Positions 43,446 through 53,865 of a DNA stretch of 64,000 nucleotides are shown here, one piece after another. The notes under the pieces were generated by a model. It was not told the DNA's origin and did not search any database. It saw only the letters and a program-made list of their open reading frames with translations. The stretch's first letter is position 1. Each line of letters starts with the position of its first letter. Source of the stretch: Thiomicrorhabdus sp. Kp2 (GTDB lineage Bacteria; Pseudomonadota; Gammaproteobacteria; Thiomicrospirales; Thiomicrospiraceae); contig NZ_ARWI01000001.1 of NCBI RefSeq assembly GCF_000478585.1, positions 868,001 to 932,000 of the forward strand. Reading direction: 5' to 3'. The position numbers and the translations under genes are program-made.

Positions 43446-44593
43446 GTGGCGGTTTTACTTTATGGTTTAATCATCAAGGTAAAACATTTAGTAAAATCGA
43501 AGAACAGTTAATTCTATTTGGTCTTTTTGCATTCTTATTAGCTTTATTAGGTTTTTTCCAGCAACATCCCGAACACACCCGCTTTGCAGGAGCCATTGAA
43601 ACCCAATTCAAATCATTAGCTCCCCTTTTAATACTGCCTATCTTGTATTATCTAAAGATTACAAACATCAAATTTCTCGTAAATTCAATACTTCTTGCTG
43701 CGATTGCTGCGGGGCTAATAACACTATTGATAGATATCCCATCAGAAATGCCTCGCTACCATCGAACACACGGAGCCCCAATTATATTTGGTGATCTAGC
43801 GATGCTATTCGGCCTTCTTTCACTCAGCTTTTCATTTCTGTATTTTAAAAAAGAAAAATTACAATTTACTTTCCTTATTTTAGGTGGAATTCTAGGAATA
43901 ACAGCCAGCCTATACTCAGGAAGTCGTGGTGGTTGGATTGCTCTTTTAACAATCCCTTTGCTATTTATTCTTATGACTCCCAAAGCACAGCGCAAAACAC
44001 TTATTTTTACAACAATCGCTGTATTCTTAATTATTCTAGGCATTATCTTTGGAACAGAGAACCCCGTTCACCAAAGACTAAGCACTGCATTAATAGAAAT
44101 AGAAAATCTAATTGAAAACCCTAACTGGGCTGGTGGCTCTTTAGGAAGCAGACTTGTTTTCTTTAAAATTGCCATTACTGCATTTTTATCAAATCCTTTT
44201 TTTGGAATCGGTGTCGGAGAATTCTATGCCTATAAAATGGCATTAATTCAAGAAGTTCCTGGGCTTTATCCCGAAAACCTAATTAGCTACAAACATAGCC
44301 ACAATGAGTACTTAGGGATTCTTTCAGGCATGGGGGTAATTGGTATACTTTTCTATATAATCTTCTTTGTTTGGCTTACTAAAATATTTAAAAAAGCCAT
44401 CAAAAATAATAACCCAGAAATAAAATCTATCGGACTAGCGGGAATCACTTTACTATTCTGCTACCTTGACTTTTCATTATCAGAATCTTTCTTAAGCTCA
44501 AAACTTGGTTCCATTGCTTTTTACTTAATGCTTAGCTATTTAATATTTTTTATCAATCAAAGAAACAGAGAAGAGAGAATCTCTAAAATATAA
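43446..44593 (+). pseudogene. 5'-truncated O-antigen ligase/polymerase (Wzy_C family)
   Basis: C-terminal and middle parts of a WaaL/Wzy-type membrane protein. The frame is open from the edge of the repeat array (first stop upstream is in the last repeat) and has no ATG near its beginning. The first helices expected for the family are missing. The conserved domain is intact: S-G-S-R-G-G-W (near 43920), G-S-L-G-S-R, and the periplasmic H-S-H-N-E-Y-L motif (near 44300), with about eight helices left. A TTG at 43643 could start a shorter product. The array probably replaced the 5' end, so I call it non-functional. Confidence 0.75.
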
Positions 44594-44732
44594 ACAATTA
44601 GATTTTGAGCTTGATTAATTTCTCTATAGGTTTTCTTACTGTATTACCTAATTCTAGCTGAAATATTAAAATTCTATTATTTAAACTCTAAGCTATAATA
44701 CGAACTGTTAATTCATTTTTCGTTTAATTTAG

Positions 44733-46133
44733 GTGTTACTTTTGCAAATATTCCCCGACCGCTCTATTTTTGTTAATCTTCACCGAGCTATTGATTTAGT
44801 ACTTCCTTTCATATTACTTTCATTAATTACTTTACTTTTTAATACTCCTTTCCATGAACGCTATCAAATCATGGGAACTAGTGCAGGAGTCTTACTCCTA
44901 CTAACTTCTCAATTTACTGGGGTTTATACAAGTTGGAGAGGTCGCTCCATATTTCAAAGTGCCAAATTAATCATGCAGGCCTGGTTAATAACCTGGACAA
45001 TTCTTATTATCTTAGCCTTTTGGTACAAAGATACCGCAAATTATTCTAGGCTTGCGGTAACAAGTTGGGCCATATTCGTTATGTTTAGTTTAATCGCCTA
45101 CCGCATAGCAATTAGACTCGCCTTAATTTACCTTCGAAAATCAGCCCAAAGTCATAAAAAAATAGCCATAATAGGAGCTGGAAAAATTGGTAAGCAACTA
45201 GCCAAGAATATTAATGAAAACCCTTGGATGGGGTATAAAGTCACCGCTTTTTACGATGATAACCCAAAAATACTTAATCAAAAAATAAATGATATCCCTG
45301 TGATTGGTTCAATTGAAGTTGTTGCAGAAGATACTAAAAACATAAAGTATGATGAAATATACATCTGCCTTCCTTTGGGGGCTGATCTAAAAATCAAACA
45401 CCTACTAGACGAACTTACAGATACAACAGCCATTGTAAAATACGTACCCGACCTTTTTACCTTTGATTTAATGCATGCCAAGATGCAAGATATAAAAGGC
45501 ATGCCTGTATTCAGTGTCTTTGATACACCGCTTAGTTGTAACTCTTCTCTGCTTATTAAACGACTTGAAGATGTCTTACTATCATTGCTCATACTAATAT
45601 TAATTAGCCCTATTTTACTTGTTATCTCTATTGCCATAAAACTGACTTCGTCAGGGCCAGTCATATTCAAACAAAAACGCTATGGTTTAAATGGTAAAGA
45701 GATTAAGGTCTATAAATTTAGATCAATGACAACCCAAGATAACGGCTCTATCGTAAAACAAGCAATCAAAGGTGATACTCGCATAACTCCATTAGGAGCT
45801 TTTCTAAGGAAAACGAGCCTTGACGAACTTCCTCAGTTTATTAATGTACTACAAGGCAAAATGAGCATCGTTGGCCCCAGACCACATGCTATTGCACACA
45901 ACGAAGAATACCGAAAAATCGTTCCTAAATATATGCAACGTCATTTAGTAAAGCCAGGTATTACGGGATGGGCACAAATCAATGGCTGGAGAGGAGAAAC
46001 AGATACCTTAGAAAAAATGGAAAAACGTATCGAATTCGATCTTCACTATATTAACAATTGGACATTATGGTTTGATATAAGAATTATCATTCTTACGATT
46101 TTTAAAGGCTTTATAAACAAGAATGCCTACTAA
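44733..46133 (+). CDS. Undecaprenyl-phosphate sugar-1-phosphate transferase (WcaJ/WbaP type)
   Basis: Polyisoprenyl-phosphate hexose-1-phosphate transferase that starts repeat-unit assembly on the lipid carrier. 466 aa with GTG start. Four or five N-terminal membrane helices (residues 15-135), a CoA_binding_3 Rossmann-like domain (I-A-I-I-G-A-G-K-I-G near 147), a re-entrant helix (near 285) and the catalytic domain: K-F-R-S-M, D-E-L-P-Q-F, G-P-R-P and K-P-G-I-T-G-W-A-Q-I-N-G-W-R-G. UDP-glucose is the usual substrate. It is convergent with the operon on the other strand. Confidence 0.92.
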   Translation: MLLLQIFPDRSIFVNLHRAIDLVLPFILLSLITLLFNTPFHERYQIMGTSAGVLLLLTSQFTGVYTSWRGRSIFQSAKLIMQAWLITWTILIILAFWYKDTANYSRLAVTSWAIFVMFSLIAYRIAIRLALIYLRKSAQSHKKIAIIGAGKIGKQLAKNINENPWMGYKVTAFYDDNPKILNQKINDIPVIGSIEVVAEDTKNIKYDEIYICLPLGADLKIKHLLDELTDTTAIVKYVPDLFTFDLMHAKMQDIKGMPVFSVFDTPLSCNSSLLIKRLEDVLLSLLILILISPILLVISIAIKLTSSGPVIFKQKRYGLNGKEIKVYKFRSMTTQDNGSIVKQAIKGDTRITPLGAFLRKTSLDELPQFINVLQGKMSIVGPRPHAIAHNEEYRKIVPKYMQRHLVKPGITGWAQINGWRGETDTLEKMEKRIEFDLHYINNWTLWFDIRIIILTIFKGFINKNAY

Positions 46134-46146
46134 GTTGTAGGCATTT
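46122..46146. terminator. Possible bidirectional terminator between the transferase and manC
   Basis: A 9-bp stem AATGCCTAC / GTAGGCATT with a 6-base loop spans the stop codon of the sugar transferase gene. Only a short T tract follows, so strength is uncertain. Confidence 0.45.
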
Positions 46147-46171
46147 ACAACATCATATTTTATCTAATTTG

Positions 46172-47557
46172 TTATCTTCCATAAATATCATCAATTCTAA
46201 CAATATCATCTTCACCTGTGTATTCACCGACTTGAACTTCAATCATTACCAAGTCAATTTTACCTTGGTTTTCTAAACGGTGTGTTTGGCCCATTTTTAT
46301 ATAGGTTGATTCATTAGGTCGAACCAAACAACGATTATCATCCACCGTAACCGTGGCAGTACCTGACACCACAATCCAATGCTCATTGCGGTGAAAGTGC
46401 TTTTGTAGCGACAAACGACCACCAGGCTTAACAATAATGCGTTTTACTTTATAGCCTTCGGTGTTAACTAAGACTTCATAAGAACCCCAAGGACGGAAAG
46501 CCAGGCGATGAATTTCAGTTAATTCAGGGGCTTGTTTTTTGATTTGAGCAACAACCGCTTTTACTTTTTGTGAGCTACCTTTTTTAGAGATTAAAATCGC
46601 ATCCGAGGTATCTACCACTAAGAGGTCTTCTACATCCACTAAGGCAATTTGGCGTTCACCTGCCACAATTAAATTATTAGTTGAATCAATACAAATCGGT
46701 TCGGGTGAATCATCCAAACGCGATAACACCGCGTTTTTCAGGCCTGGTTGTTTTACTTCATCATACAAAGCATCAAAACTGCCAAGATCAGACCAACCCA
46801 TATCACAAGGTACGACTTTTACCTTTTGTGACTGTTCCATTACCACATAATCAATACTGTCTTCTGGTATAGCATTCATCGCATCCATATCAATGCGAAT
46901 TTCAGATTCACAACCGTCTTTAGGCATGGCATTTTCACAGGCCTGGTACATTTCTGGCGCATATTGTTTAAGCTCGTCCAAAAACACACCGGCTTTAAAA
47001 CAGAACATGCCCGAATTCCAATAATAATTGCCTTGGTCAATATACGATTGTGCAGTATCGGCATCGGGTTTTTCTTTAAATGATAAAACGTCATGGCCAT
47101 TCGCTTCAATATAACCAAAGCCCACCTCAGGGTAAGTCGGTTTAATGCCAAAGGTTACTAAATGACCTTGTTCCGCTAAGGCTTTAGCTTCTGCAATTGA
47201 GGCTTCATAAGCGGCTTGGTCTTTTACTAAATGGTCAGAAGTGGTGACAAACACCAAATCATCCGAATCCAACGCCATACACGCCAACGCAATCGCAGGG
47301 GCAGTATTACGGCCAACGGGTTCTAATAAAAATTGAGCCGAGTGAGAATCAATCTGGTCTAACTGATCCACCGCCAAAAAATACTGTTCATTATTAGACA
47401 CCACAAACGCATGAGAACACACAGACTGATTTCTTAACACCGTATCTTGAAACAAAGAGCGGTTATTAAATAAACGCACAAATTGCTTAGGCAACATAGT
47501 ACGGCTCAAAGGCCAAAGGCGTGTTCCAGAACCGCCGCATAGAATCATGTTTATCAT
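46172..47557 (-). CDS. manC: Mannose-1-phosphate guanylyltransferase/mannose-6-phosphate isomerase
   Basis: Bifunctional type II PMI-GMP that makes mannose 6-phosphate and GDP-mannose. 461 aa. N-terminal pyrophosphorylase signature G-G-S-G-T-R-L-W-P-L-S-R (residues 7-18), V-G-F-G-Y-I and F-K-E-K-P (about 165-175). The C-terminal isomerase cupin has G-G-R-L-S-L-Q-K-H-F-H-R-N-E-H-W (about 383-398) and the zinc-site pattern Q-T-H-R-L-E-N. It provides GDP-mannose to Gmd and Rmd, the next two upstream genes in the operon. Two partial AGGCCTGG motifs lie within it. Confidence 0.96.
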   Translation of the reverse strand: MINMILCGGSGTRLWPLSRTMLPKQFVRLFNNRSLFQDTVLRNQSVCSHAFVVSNNEQYFLAVDQLDQIDSHSAQFLLEPVGRNTAPAIALACMALDSDDLVFVTTSDHLVKDQAAYEASIAEAKALAEQGHLVTFGIKPTYPEVGFGYIEANGHDVLSFKEKPDADTAQSYIDQGNYYWNSGMFCFKAGVFLDELKQYAPEMYQACENAMPKDGCESEIRIDMDAMNAIPEDSIDYVVMEQSQKVKVVPCDMGWSDLGSFDALYDEVKQPGLKNAVLSRLDDSPEPICIDSTNNLIVAGERQIALVDVEDLLVVDTSDAILISKKGSSQKVKAVVAQIKKQAPELTEIHRLAFRPWGSYEVLVNTEGYKVKRIIVKPGGRLSLQKHFHRNEHWIVVSGTATVTVDDNRCLVRPNESTYIKMGQTHRLENQGKIDLVMIEVQVGEYTGEDDIVRIDDIYGR

Positions 47558-47560
47558 AAA

Positions 47561-48409
47561 TTATTCGCTATTTTCATACATCCAACGTAATGTCTCTTTG
47601 ATGCCATAATTAAATTCAGGTTGAACCATTTTTTCTAATAATTGAGTATCACCAGATAAGTCTTTAATTTCATTTGCACGGACAAACGAAGGATTAACTT
47701 TAACTTTCAGTTTGAACCCAGCAATCACATTCATTAACTCAATAATTGTCATCAAACTAATTGTCTTTCCAGAACACAAGTTGACGGTCTGTGATTGGTC
47801 ACTATTAAAAAGTAAGCTCTTATAAATCTTACAGATATCACGCACATCATTAAACTCACGTGAAACATCTAAGTTACCTAACTCAATAACCATTTTTTTA
47901 TCTTGATAGGCTTTAACAATTTTAGGGATTAGAAAATGCTCTGCATGGCCAATGCCCGTATAATTAAATGGACGCGTAATGATTAATGGAAATTTATCTG
48001 TATAATTTTGAGCCATATGCTCCATGGCCAATTTACTGCACCCATAATGACTAATCGGTTTAGGACAAATTGATTCTGATAATACCGAATCAGTTACATT
48101 GCCATACACTGTCGCACTGCTGGCTAAAATCACTTTTTTAGGTGAATGGTTTAGCTGAGATAATCCGTCTAATAGATTTACCGTGCCAGACACATTAACA
48201 GAATAAATAGAAGCAACATCTTCAGAAGCCGCAAAAGAAATCCCTGCAAGATGCACAACGTAATTCGGTTCTAGTCTTAGAATCTCACTAATTACCGCTT
48301 CACGATCCGTTAAATCGGCTTGTAACCCAATAACATTAAATCCATTAAGCTCTAAGTCAGATTTAAGGTATTGACCTGTAAAACCATCTAATCCAGTAAT
48401 AAGAACCAT
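47561..48409 (-). CDS. rmd: GDP-6-deoxy-D-mannose reductase-like SDR (GDP-D-rhamnose synthesis)
   Basis: Reduces GDP-4-keto-6-deoxy-D-mannose to GDP-D-rhamnose. About 282 aa. Rossmann loop I-T-G-L-D-G-F-T-G-Q-Y; F-T-G-x-Y is characteristic of Rmd. S-S-A-T-V-Y-G and catalytic Y-G-C-S-K follow, then T-R-P-F-N-Y-T-G. I chose ATG 48409 because the family N-terminus begins there; ATG 48433 adds eight residues and overlaps gmd further. Direct neighbour of gmd and manC. Fucose synthase is excluded by the absence of its typical motifs; other reductase specificities remain possible. Confidence 0.85.
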   Translation of the reverse strand: MVLITGLDGFTGQYLKSDLELNGFNVIGLQADLTDREAVISEILRLEPNYVVHLAGISFAASEDVASIYSVNVSGTVNLLDGLSQLNHSPKKVILASSATVYGNVTDSVLSESICPKPISHYGCSKLAMEHMAQNYTDKFPLIITRPFNYTGIGHAEHFLIPKIVKAYQDKKMVIELGNLDVSREFNDVRDICKIYKSLLFNSDQSQTVNLCSGKTISLMTIIELMNVIAGFKLKVKVNPSFVRANEIKDLSGDTQLLEKMVQPEFNYGIKETLRWMYENSE

Positions 48410-48410
48410 A

Positions 48411-49445
48411 TTAAAATGAGAAACCAGCTTCATTTCTTCTCATATCTTCTTTAACCATCATTGCACACAGCTCCTCTAAAGTGGTTTTTGGAGACCAACC
48501 TAAAATTTCTTTCGCTTTTTGAGCATCACCAATAAGAAGATCAACTTCAGCAGGACGATAAAATTTAGGATTCACTTTTACTAGGGTTTTGCCTGTCGCA
48601 GCATCAATACCAATTTCGTTTTCATCCGAACCTTGAAATTCGATGTTTATATCAACCGCTTTAAAAGCCAATCGTACAAAGTTACGAACGGTTTCAGTTC
48701 TGTTGGTGGATAAAACAAAAGTATCGGGTTTATCAGCTTGCATCATTAAATACATACCTTCAACATACTCTTTAGCAAAACCCCAATCACGCTTAGCATC
48801 CATGTTCCCAAGTTCAAGCTGCTCTTGAATACCCAGTTTAATCTTAGCAACGGTATCCGTAATTTTACGGGTAACAAATTCTTGCCCTCTTAATGGTGAT
48901 TCGTGATTGAACAAAATGCCGCTGCAACCAAAGATGTCGTAAGATTCACGGTAATTGATGACCATCCAGTGTGCATAGAGCTTAGCTACGCCATATGGGC
49001 TTCTTGGATAAAATGGTGTTGACTCAACTTGAGGTACAGCTTGAACTTCACCAAACATCTCAGAGGTAGAGGCCTGGTAAAACTTAATCTTAGGATTAAC
49101 AATTCGAATGGCTTCTAATAAATGCACCGCACCCAAACCTGTAATATGCGCTGTGGCAAGGGGCTGAGCAAAAGAAACTCCCACAAAACTTTGTGCCGCT
49201 AAATTATAAATTTCATCTGGCTGAATCTCGGACACCATTCGAATACTATTAGATTGATCGGTTAAATCGTATTCAATCAAATGCAAGTTAGGGTGGTTTT
49301 TAATTCCGAGTTCATCAATACGCCAAAAATTAACAGAGGCCGTGCGTCTAAAAGTGCCATAAACTTCATAACCTTTTTCTAACAATAGTTGCGATAGATA
49401 GGCACCATCTTGTCCTGTTACACCCGTAATAATTGCTTTTTTCAT
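48411..49445 (-). CDS. gmd: GDP-mannose 4,6-dehydratase
   Basis: Converts GDP-mannose to GDP-4-keto-6-deoxymannose, an NADP-dependent SDR. About 344 aa. N-terminal [17 protein letters not shown], the catalytic S-T-S-E-M-F-G and S-P-Y-G-V-A-K, and [15 protein letters not shown] are all present. ATG 49445 fits the family start; ATG 49460 is also in frame. A weak GTGGA ribosome site lies upstream. It overlaps the adjacent glycosyltransferase gene slightly. Confidence 0.95.
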   Translation of the reverse strand: MKKAIITGVTGQDGAYLSQLLLEKGYEVYGTFRRTASVNFWRIDELGIKNHPNLHLIEYDLTDQSNSIRMVSEIQPDEIYNLAAQSFVGVSFAQPLATAHITGLGAVHLLEAIRIVNPKIKFYQASTSEMFGEVQAVPQVESTPFYPRSPYGVAKLYAHWMVINYRESYDIFGCSGILFNHESPLRGQEFVTRKITDTVAKIKLGIQEQLELGNMDAKRDWGFAKEYVEGMYLMMQADKPDTFVLSTNRTETVRNFVRLAFKAVDINIEFQGSDENEIGIDAATGKTLVKVNPKFYRPAEVDLLIGDAQKAKEILGWSPKTTLEELCAMMVKEDMRRNEAGFSF

Positions 49446-50578
49446 AATTGCTTTTTCCACTTTTGATATTCTATTTCTACGTAATTTTCAAATTCTTTTC
49501 TAAATCTTTCATCGCTGAATCTTTGCACATTCGACACACAATTTTTAGGTGTTATTTTTGATGAATTTAATTCAAAAAGCTTAACTGCTTCAGCTATAGC
49601 TTCAATAGTTTGTTCTCTGAAAAACAAGCCTGTTGGTTGTTCTGCTTCTAAACCATTGATCGTTTCAAGTGCACCACCTTTCCCAAAAGCAATAACAGGC
49701 GTACCACTTGCTTGAGCCTCTAAGGGGGCAATACCAAAATCTTCTTCCGCTGCAAAAATAAACGCTTTTGCTTTTGATAAATGCTCTTTCAAAACATCAA
49801 ATTGTTGATACCCCATTAAGGTTACATTCGCACCGGCCAGTTTTTGAATCTTTTTAAAATCCGGACCATCACCTATCACGACAAGCTTCTTTTCTGGGAG
49901 AGCTTTTGAAAATGTTTCAACAATTAAATCAATTTTTTTGTAAGGCACCATTCGAGAAGAAGTGAAATAAAAATCTTCAGTTTGTTTAGTCGCCTGTTCA
50001 AAATCATTTATGTAAACAGGCGGATAGATAACAACAGAGCCTCTTCTGTAAACTTTATCAATTCTTCGCTCTATAAATTGGGATATAGCAATAAACTTAT
50101 CTACACCATTTACTGCCCTCAAGTCCCAAATTCGAATTTTATGCAAAAACCATTTTGCCAAAAATCCTTTGAACCCCCTGTCCAATCCCGATTCTTTTAA
50201 ATACTGGTGCTGCAAGTCCCATGCATATCTTATTGGCGAATAACACATGCAAATATGAAACTGATCTGGGCCTGTTATTACACCTTTAGCAACAGCATGA
50301 GAAGACGAAATTACCAAATCATACGCAGACAAATCGAACTGCTCTACGGCTAATGGCATGAATGGTAAATAACTACGATATTTTGTTTTTGCTTTGGGTA
50401 ATTTTTGAATAAATGAAGTTTTAACCTCTTTATTTAAGATAAACCCCCGCTCGCCCTCAGGTATAAAATCAACCGTGCTGAACAAATCAGCATCAGGATA
50501 TACTTTAAGCATTTGCTCTAGGACACGCTCTGCGCCAGCGTAAGTGACTAACCAGTCATGAATGATCGCTACTTTCAT
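49442..50578 (-). CDS. GT4-family glycosyltransferase (WbaZ-like)
   Basis: Cytoplasmic GT-B enzyme likely adding a mannose- or D-rhamnose-type residue from a GDP-sugar. About 378 aa. N-terminus [17 protein letters not shown] (acceptor-side G-A-E-R), C-terminal nucleotide-binding region with [17 protein letters not shown] (E-x7-E-like motif). Neighbouring Gmd-Rmd supports a GDP-6-deoxymannose donor. ATG 50578 overlaps the preceding gene by four bases; a longer frame to 50626 lies inside that gene and is rejected. Confidence 0.88.
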   Translation of the reverse strand: MKVAIIHDWLVTYAGAERVLEQMLKVYPDADLFSTVDFIPEGERGFILNKEVKTSFIQKLPKAKTKYRSYLPFMPLAVEQFDLSAYDLVISSSHAVAKGVITGPDQFHICMCYSPIRYAWDLQHQYLKESGLDRGFKGFLAKWFLHKIRIWDLRAVNGVDKFIAISQFIERRIDKVYRRGSVVIYPPVYINDFEQATKQTEDFYFTSSRMVPYKKIDLIVETFSKALPEKKLVVIGDGPDFKKIQKLAGANVTLMGYQQFDVLKEHLSKAKAFIFAAEEDFGIAPLEAQASGTPVIAFGKGGALETINGLEAEQPTGLFFREQTIEAIAEAVKLFELNSSKITPKNCVSNVQRFSDERFRKEFENYVEIEYQKWKKQL

Positions 50579-51624
50579 GTATTCTCTTTTATTATTTTTA
50601 GAATCTGTTTTGCAGACTTTTCCCAACTAAACCGTTTAACGTTTTTAAATCCCTTTTGTATTAACGCATCTCTTAAAACCTGATCTGATAAAACAAACTC
50701 CAACTGACGCGCCATATCCTCAATATCGTAAGGATCACAATAAACAACACTATCGTCACAAACCTCGGGCAAACTAGCTGCATTTGAAACAATACAAGGG
50801 CAACCACAAGCCTGTGCCTCTAAAGGAGGGATTCCAAAACCTTCATATAACGAGGGATAAACAAAACATTGTGCATTGGAATACAGCCTTACAAGCTCAT
50901 CATCATCAACACGACCCATGAATTGAATATTAGGATTTCTTTCTATATCCTCAACAAGCTTATGATCAGCAAAATTTTTATTAAGGGCGCCCACTAAATA
51001 TAGTTTTATGCTTTTATTATTCAGCAAATTAAAGGCTTGAATTAACGCACGAAAATTCTTTTGATAATTAATGGAAGACACAGCAAGAATATATTTTTCA
51101 AGCCGTTCTTCAGGGGCAACAGGCTGAAAGTTTGCAGAAACAGCACAATGAACAATTTCAATTTTATTATTATCAACTCCATAAACATCAGAAATTTCAT
51201 TTTTAGAAAAATTACTATCTGTTAATAACTTCTTTGAAGTTTTTGCAATGCGTGGCATCGCAAACTGATAAGCATATCGAAACCTCCATGAAAAAGTCTG
51301 CGGATACCGCTCAAAAGCAATATCATGCAAAGTAACTACCTTATTCTCATAAAGTAATGGTGCCGTATTACATAAATTTAGTAATAAAGGATTTCCATGC
51401 TTTTTTAAATAACGAGGTAACTCAATCTGCTCCCACAAATGGCCTGTTAAAGTGCCTAGTATCTCAGCATTAAACTCTTCAGCTAAATCCAAATGTATGA
51501 TATTTTTGGGTGCTAAAAAACGAACTGCAGAACCACTTTTCTTTAATTGTCTTGAAATTTCAATAGCATATCTCTGAACACCTGTTATGTTCTGAGATAA
51601 AAACCTTGCATTAATAAAAATCAT
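50575..51624 (-). CDS. GT4-family glycosyltransferase (MtfB-like)
   Basis: GT-B fold transferase of 349 aa, probable mannosyl- or rhamnosyltransferase. N-T-G-V-Q-R-Y-A-I-E near residue 14, V-T-L-H-D-I-A-F-E near 98, and the C-terminal Y-P-S-L-Y-E-G-F-G-I-P-P-L-E-A-Q-A-C-G-C-P motif near 258-278, which holds the E-x7-E pair. Overlaps both neighbours (4 bp and 14 bp), so it is translated as part of the same operon. Acceptor cannot be predicted. Confidence 0.88.
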   Translation of the reverse strand: MIFINARFLSQNITGVQRYAIEISRQLKKSGSAVRFLAPKNIIHLDLAEEFNAEILGTLTGHLWEQIELPRYLKKHGNPLLLNLCNTAPLLYENKVVTLHDIAFERYPQTFSWRFRYAYQFAMPRIAKTSKKLLTDSNFSKNEISDVYGVDNNKIEIVHCAVSANFQPVAPEERLEKYILAVSSINYQKNFRALIQAFNLLNNKSIKLYLVGALNKNFADHKLVEDIERNPNIQFMGRVDDDELVRLYSNAQCFVYPSLYEGFGIPPLEAQACGCPCIVSNAASLPEVCDDSVVYCDPYDIEDMARQLEFVLSDQVLRDALIQKGFKNVKRFSWEKSAKQILKIIKENT

Positions 51625-52975
51625 TTCTTTTCTCTAAAATTCTTAAATCGATAAAACCTATTAGAAACCCAAGACTCAACCAAAGAAAAGAAAGGTTTAA
51701 ATCTGGAACTGCAAAGAACATATTAATTAGAACAGTTACTGTAAAAACTAAAAAAAATAAAACGGGAACTGAGTTCATATAACTAATAGAGTGTTTAAGT
51801 ACCCGCCAAATTATATATAACAATAAGATTGAAACTAAACCAATATTACTTAGCAAGTAAAAAATAGCACTTGAAGGCCTGTTATTACCTAAACCCACAC
51901 CCATACCATAAGTTTCAAAAAATAAGTTTATAGAATAAACATTTGAATAGGAACGATGTATATAAGAGTCTGATTCAAACTTATCAAATAAAGCAAAATT
52001 AAATAACACTTCGAACTCTTTAAAGAAAGTTACTATGATTACTAACGTAAAAAACACAGCTACAAAAATCATAAAATATTGATACTTACTCCTAAACCAC
52101 CTCTTCCAAATAAAGACTAACAAAGCTAATAAGCTAACAATAAAAAATGAAATAAACCCTACCGAAGAGGTAGTAGCTAATAATAATGCAAAGGACAATA
52201 TAAAAAACATAAGCAATTCATTATTTCTCTCTCTTTTTGCCAAGAAAAACCAAACAACGGCTAATGAAGCTGATAAGGAGGACAAAAACAATCCTGCCAT
52301 CGATGGCTCCAAAAATGAACCTGAAAATCTTGGCATAAGCGAAAAACTTTGTGTATTTGAAATCGCATAAGAAGTATTATTGAAAAAAAAAGCATCAATT
52401 AATGTACTATTTTCACCATGAAACAAAAATACATATTGATAAGCATATAAAACTACAGTAACACCGAAAAACATCCAAAAGATGCGCCTGATATTAAACT
52501 TATTTGTTTTAGTCAATACATAATTTGCTACAAACAGAACAGTAGAGATATTCAAAAACAGATACATTAGCTGCGCAAAGTTTGAAACTGATAAAGCTAA
52601 TATACCTTGAGGATATTGATATTGATTATCTATTCCTAACTTAGGACTTAAAACTGGAATCCCTGAAAAAAAAACTGTGGATAAAAGTGTAAAAATTACA
52701 GTTGATAGAAAAAAAAATACCATTAAAGGAAAGATTTTCCCTATTAAAAATGGCAATTCAAATTTTGTTTTTTTTGCAATTAGCCAAAGAACGAAATAAC
52801 GAATAATAATCAGAACTTGGATAAATGCAAAGACAGGTAAGTTAATGGAACCGAGAACAAATGCAGAACTTCCTTGCATTATCGCTGCTAACAATAAAGC
52901 AAAAAAAAGAACATCTCTTTTAAAAAAAGAATACAGCCACACAAACAAAAAAAAAGTTCCCGGAATAGTTAACAT
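51611..52975 (-). CDS. O-antigen polymerase Wzy-like membrane protein
   Basis: Multi-spanning membrane protein of 454 aa with about eleven hydrophobic helices and a larger loop (about residues 325-365) before the last helices. This, together with its place among glycosyltransferase genes and with Wzx nearby, fits a Wzy polymerase joining repeat units in the periplasm. Sequence-level signature is weak: G-M-G-V-G-L-G-N-N-R-P-S near 350 resembles the G-x-G-x-G-x-x-N pattern in this family. The gene is clearly more AT-rich than its neighbours. Confidence 0.75.
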   Translation of the reverse strand: MLTIPGTFFLFVWLYSFFKRDVLFFALLLAAIMQGSSAFVLGSINLPVFAFIQVLIIIRYFVLWLIAKKTKFELPFLIGKIFPLMVFFFLSTVIFTLLSTVFFSGIPVLSPKLGIDNQYQYPQGILALSVSNFAQLMYLFLNISTVLFVANYVLTKTNKFNIRRIFWMFFGVTVVLYAYQYVFLFHGENSTLIDAFFFNNTSYAISNTQSFSLMPRFSGSFLEPSMAGLFLSSLSASLAVVWFFLAKRERNNELLMFFILSFALLLATTSSVGFISFFIVSLLALLVFIWKRWFRSKYQYFMIFVAVFFTLVIIVTFFKEFEVLFNFALFDKFESDSYIHRSYSNVYSINLFFETYGMGVGLGNNRPSSAIFYLLSNIGLVSILLLYIIWRVLKHSISYMNSVPVLFFLVFTVTVLINMFFAVPDLNLSFLWLSLGFLIGFIDLRILEKRNDFY

Positions 52976-53865
52976 TGTTTGCTGTTTAACCTGCTACCTT
53001 TTTTTATTGCCTTTAAAAGAATTCCCTTTTTTTTCTTTGAAAGAGAAAAATATTTAAAAACTCTACTTAATAAATAAAACATTAATGGTATAAAAAACTT
53101 ATAGTTAAAGTGCTTGAGAATAAAATATAGTCTATTTCTATTTCCATAAAACAATGTGAAGTCATTCTCTGAACCTCCAGTAGAAAAACTGACTTGATGA
53201 TTTACTGTCACTTCGGGTAAATATAAAACTTTATACCCTAGAATTTTTGCTCTCCATATCCAATCTGAATCATCATAATAAACAAAATATTTTTCATCCA
53301 TCATTCCAACATCACTAAATAAAGTTGAATTAATAAGCATGAAGCAAGTAGGAGCATAACTAACATACCCTATCTTATTGTATTGACCAATATCTTCTTC
53401 TTGGTCACCACGATGTACCATCGTTCCACGTAGCATGCTAAAATCCCCTCCTGCCATCCAAATCTTATTAGTTCCGGCATAATAAATTTTAGGGACAACA
53501 ATGTTTTCATTATGCTCTACCGCATAGCGCACCATATTTTCAATGACATTACCTTCAAAATCGATATCATTATTGAGAAGTAAAACAAAGCTGAAACTAG
53601 CAGCAAGAGATAATTCGATACCTTGATTATTGCCCTTTGCTACACCTAGATTTGCATTATTTTTAATAAATTCAGTTGGTATTGCATATTTTTTAGCTAG
53701 TATTTTAGCCAAATCTAGTGCTTCATCATTTGGAGAGTTATCAATAACATATAGCACATAATTTTTATAAGTTTGTTTAGCTAGACTTTCAAAAAACTCT
53801 GGCAATACTTCCTTTCCATTATACAGTACGGTGACAAGGCCAATTTTTGGATTAACTTCACTCAT
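52969..53865 (-). CDS. GT2-family glycosyltransferase
   Basis: GT-A fold, probably membrane-associated. 298 aa. V-T-V-L-Y-N-G near residue 12, V-I-D-N-S-P-N-D near 40, A-N-L-G-V-A-K-G-N-N-Q-G-I and L-L-N-N-D-I-D-F near 92-100 (the DxD-type metal motif here reads N-N-D), and Y-Y-D-D-S-D-W-I-W-R near 190. This pattern resembles rhamnosyltransferase-type GT2 proteins. The basic C-terminus (K-K-K-K-G near 280) may bind the membrane. Overlaps neighbours on both sides by a few bases. Confidence 0.87.
   Translation of the reverse strand: MSEVNPKIGLVTVLYNGKEVLPEFFESLAKQTYKNYVLYVIDNSPNDEALDLAKILAKKYAIPTEFIKNNANLGVAKGNNQGIELSLAASFSFVLLLNNDIDFEGNVIENMVRYAVEHNENIVVPKIYYAGTNKIWMAGGDFSMLRGTMVHRGDQEEDIGQYNKIGYVSYAPTCFMLINSTLFSDVGMMDEKYFVYYDDSDWIWRAKILGYKVLYLPEVTVNHQVSFSTGGSENDFTLFYGNRNRLYFILKHFNYKFFIPLMFYLLSRVFKYFSLSKKKKGILLKAIKKGSRLNSKQC

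Noticed and set aside
41364..43511. Short open frames at 41364-41573, 42540-42863, 43167-43391 and 43290-43511
   Set aside because: They run through hairpin repeats and encode low-quality repeats of the palindromes (I-L-K-Q-V-Q-D-D-G). No ribosome sites and no recognisable domains.
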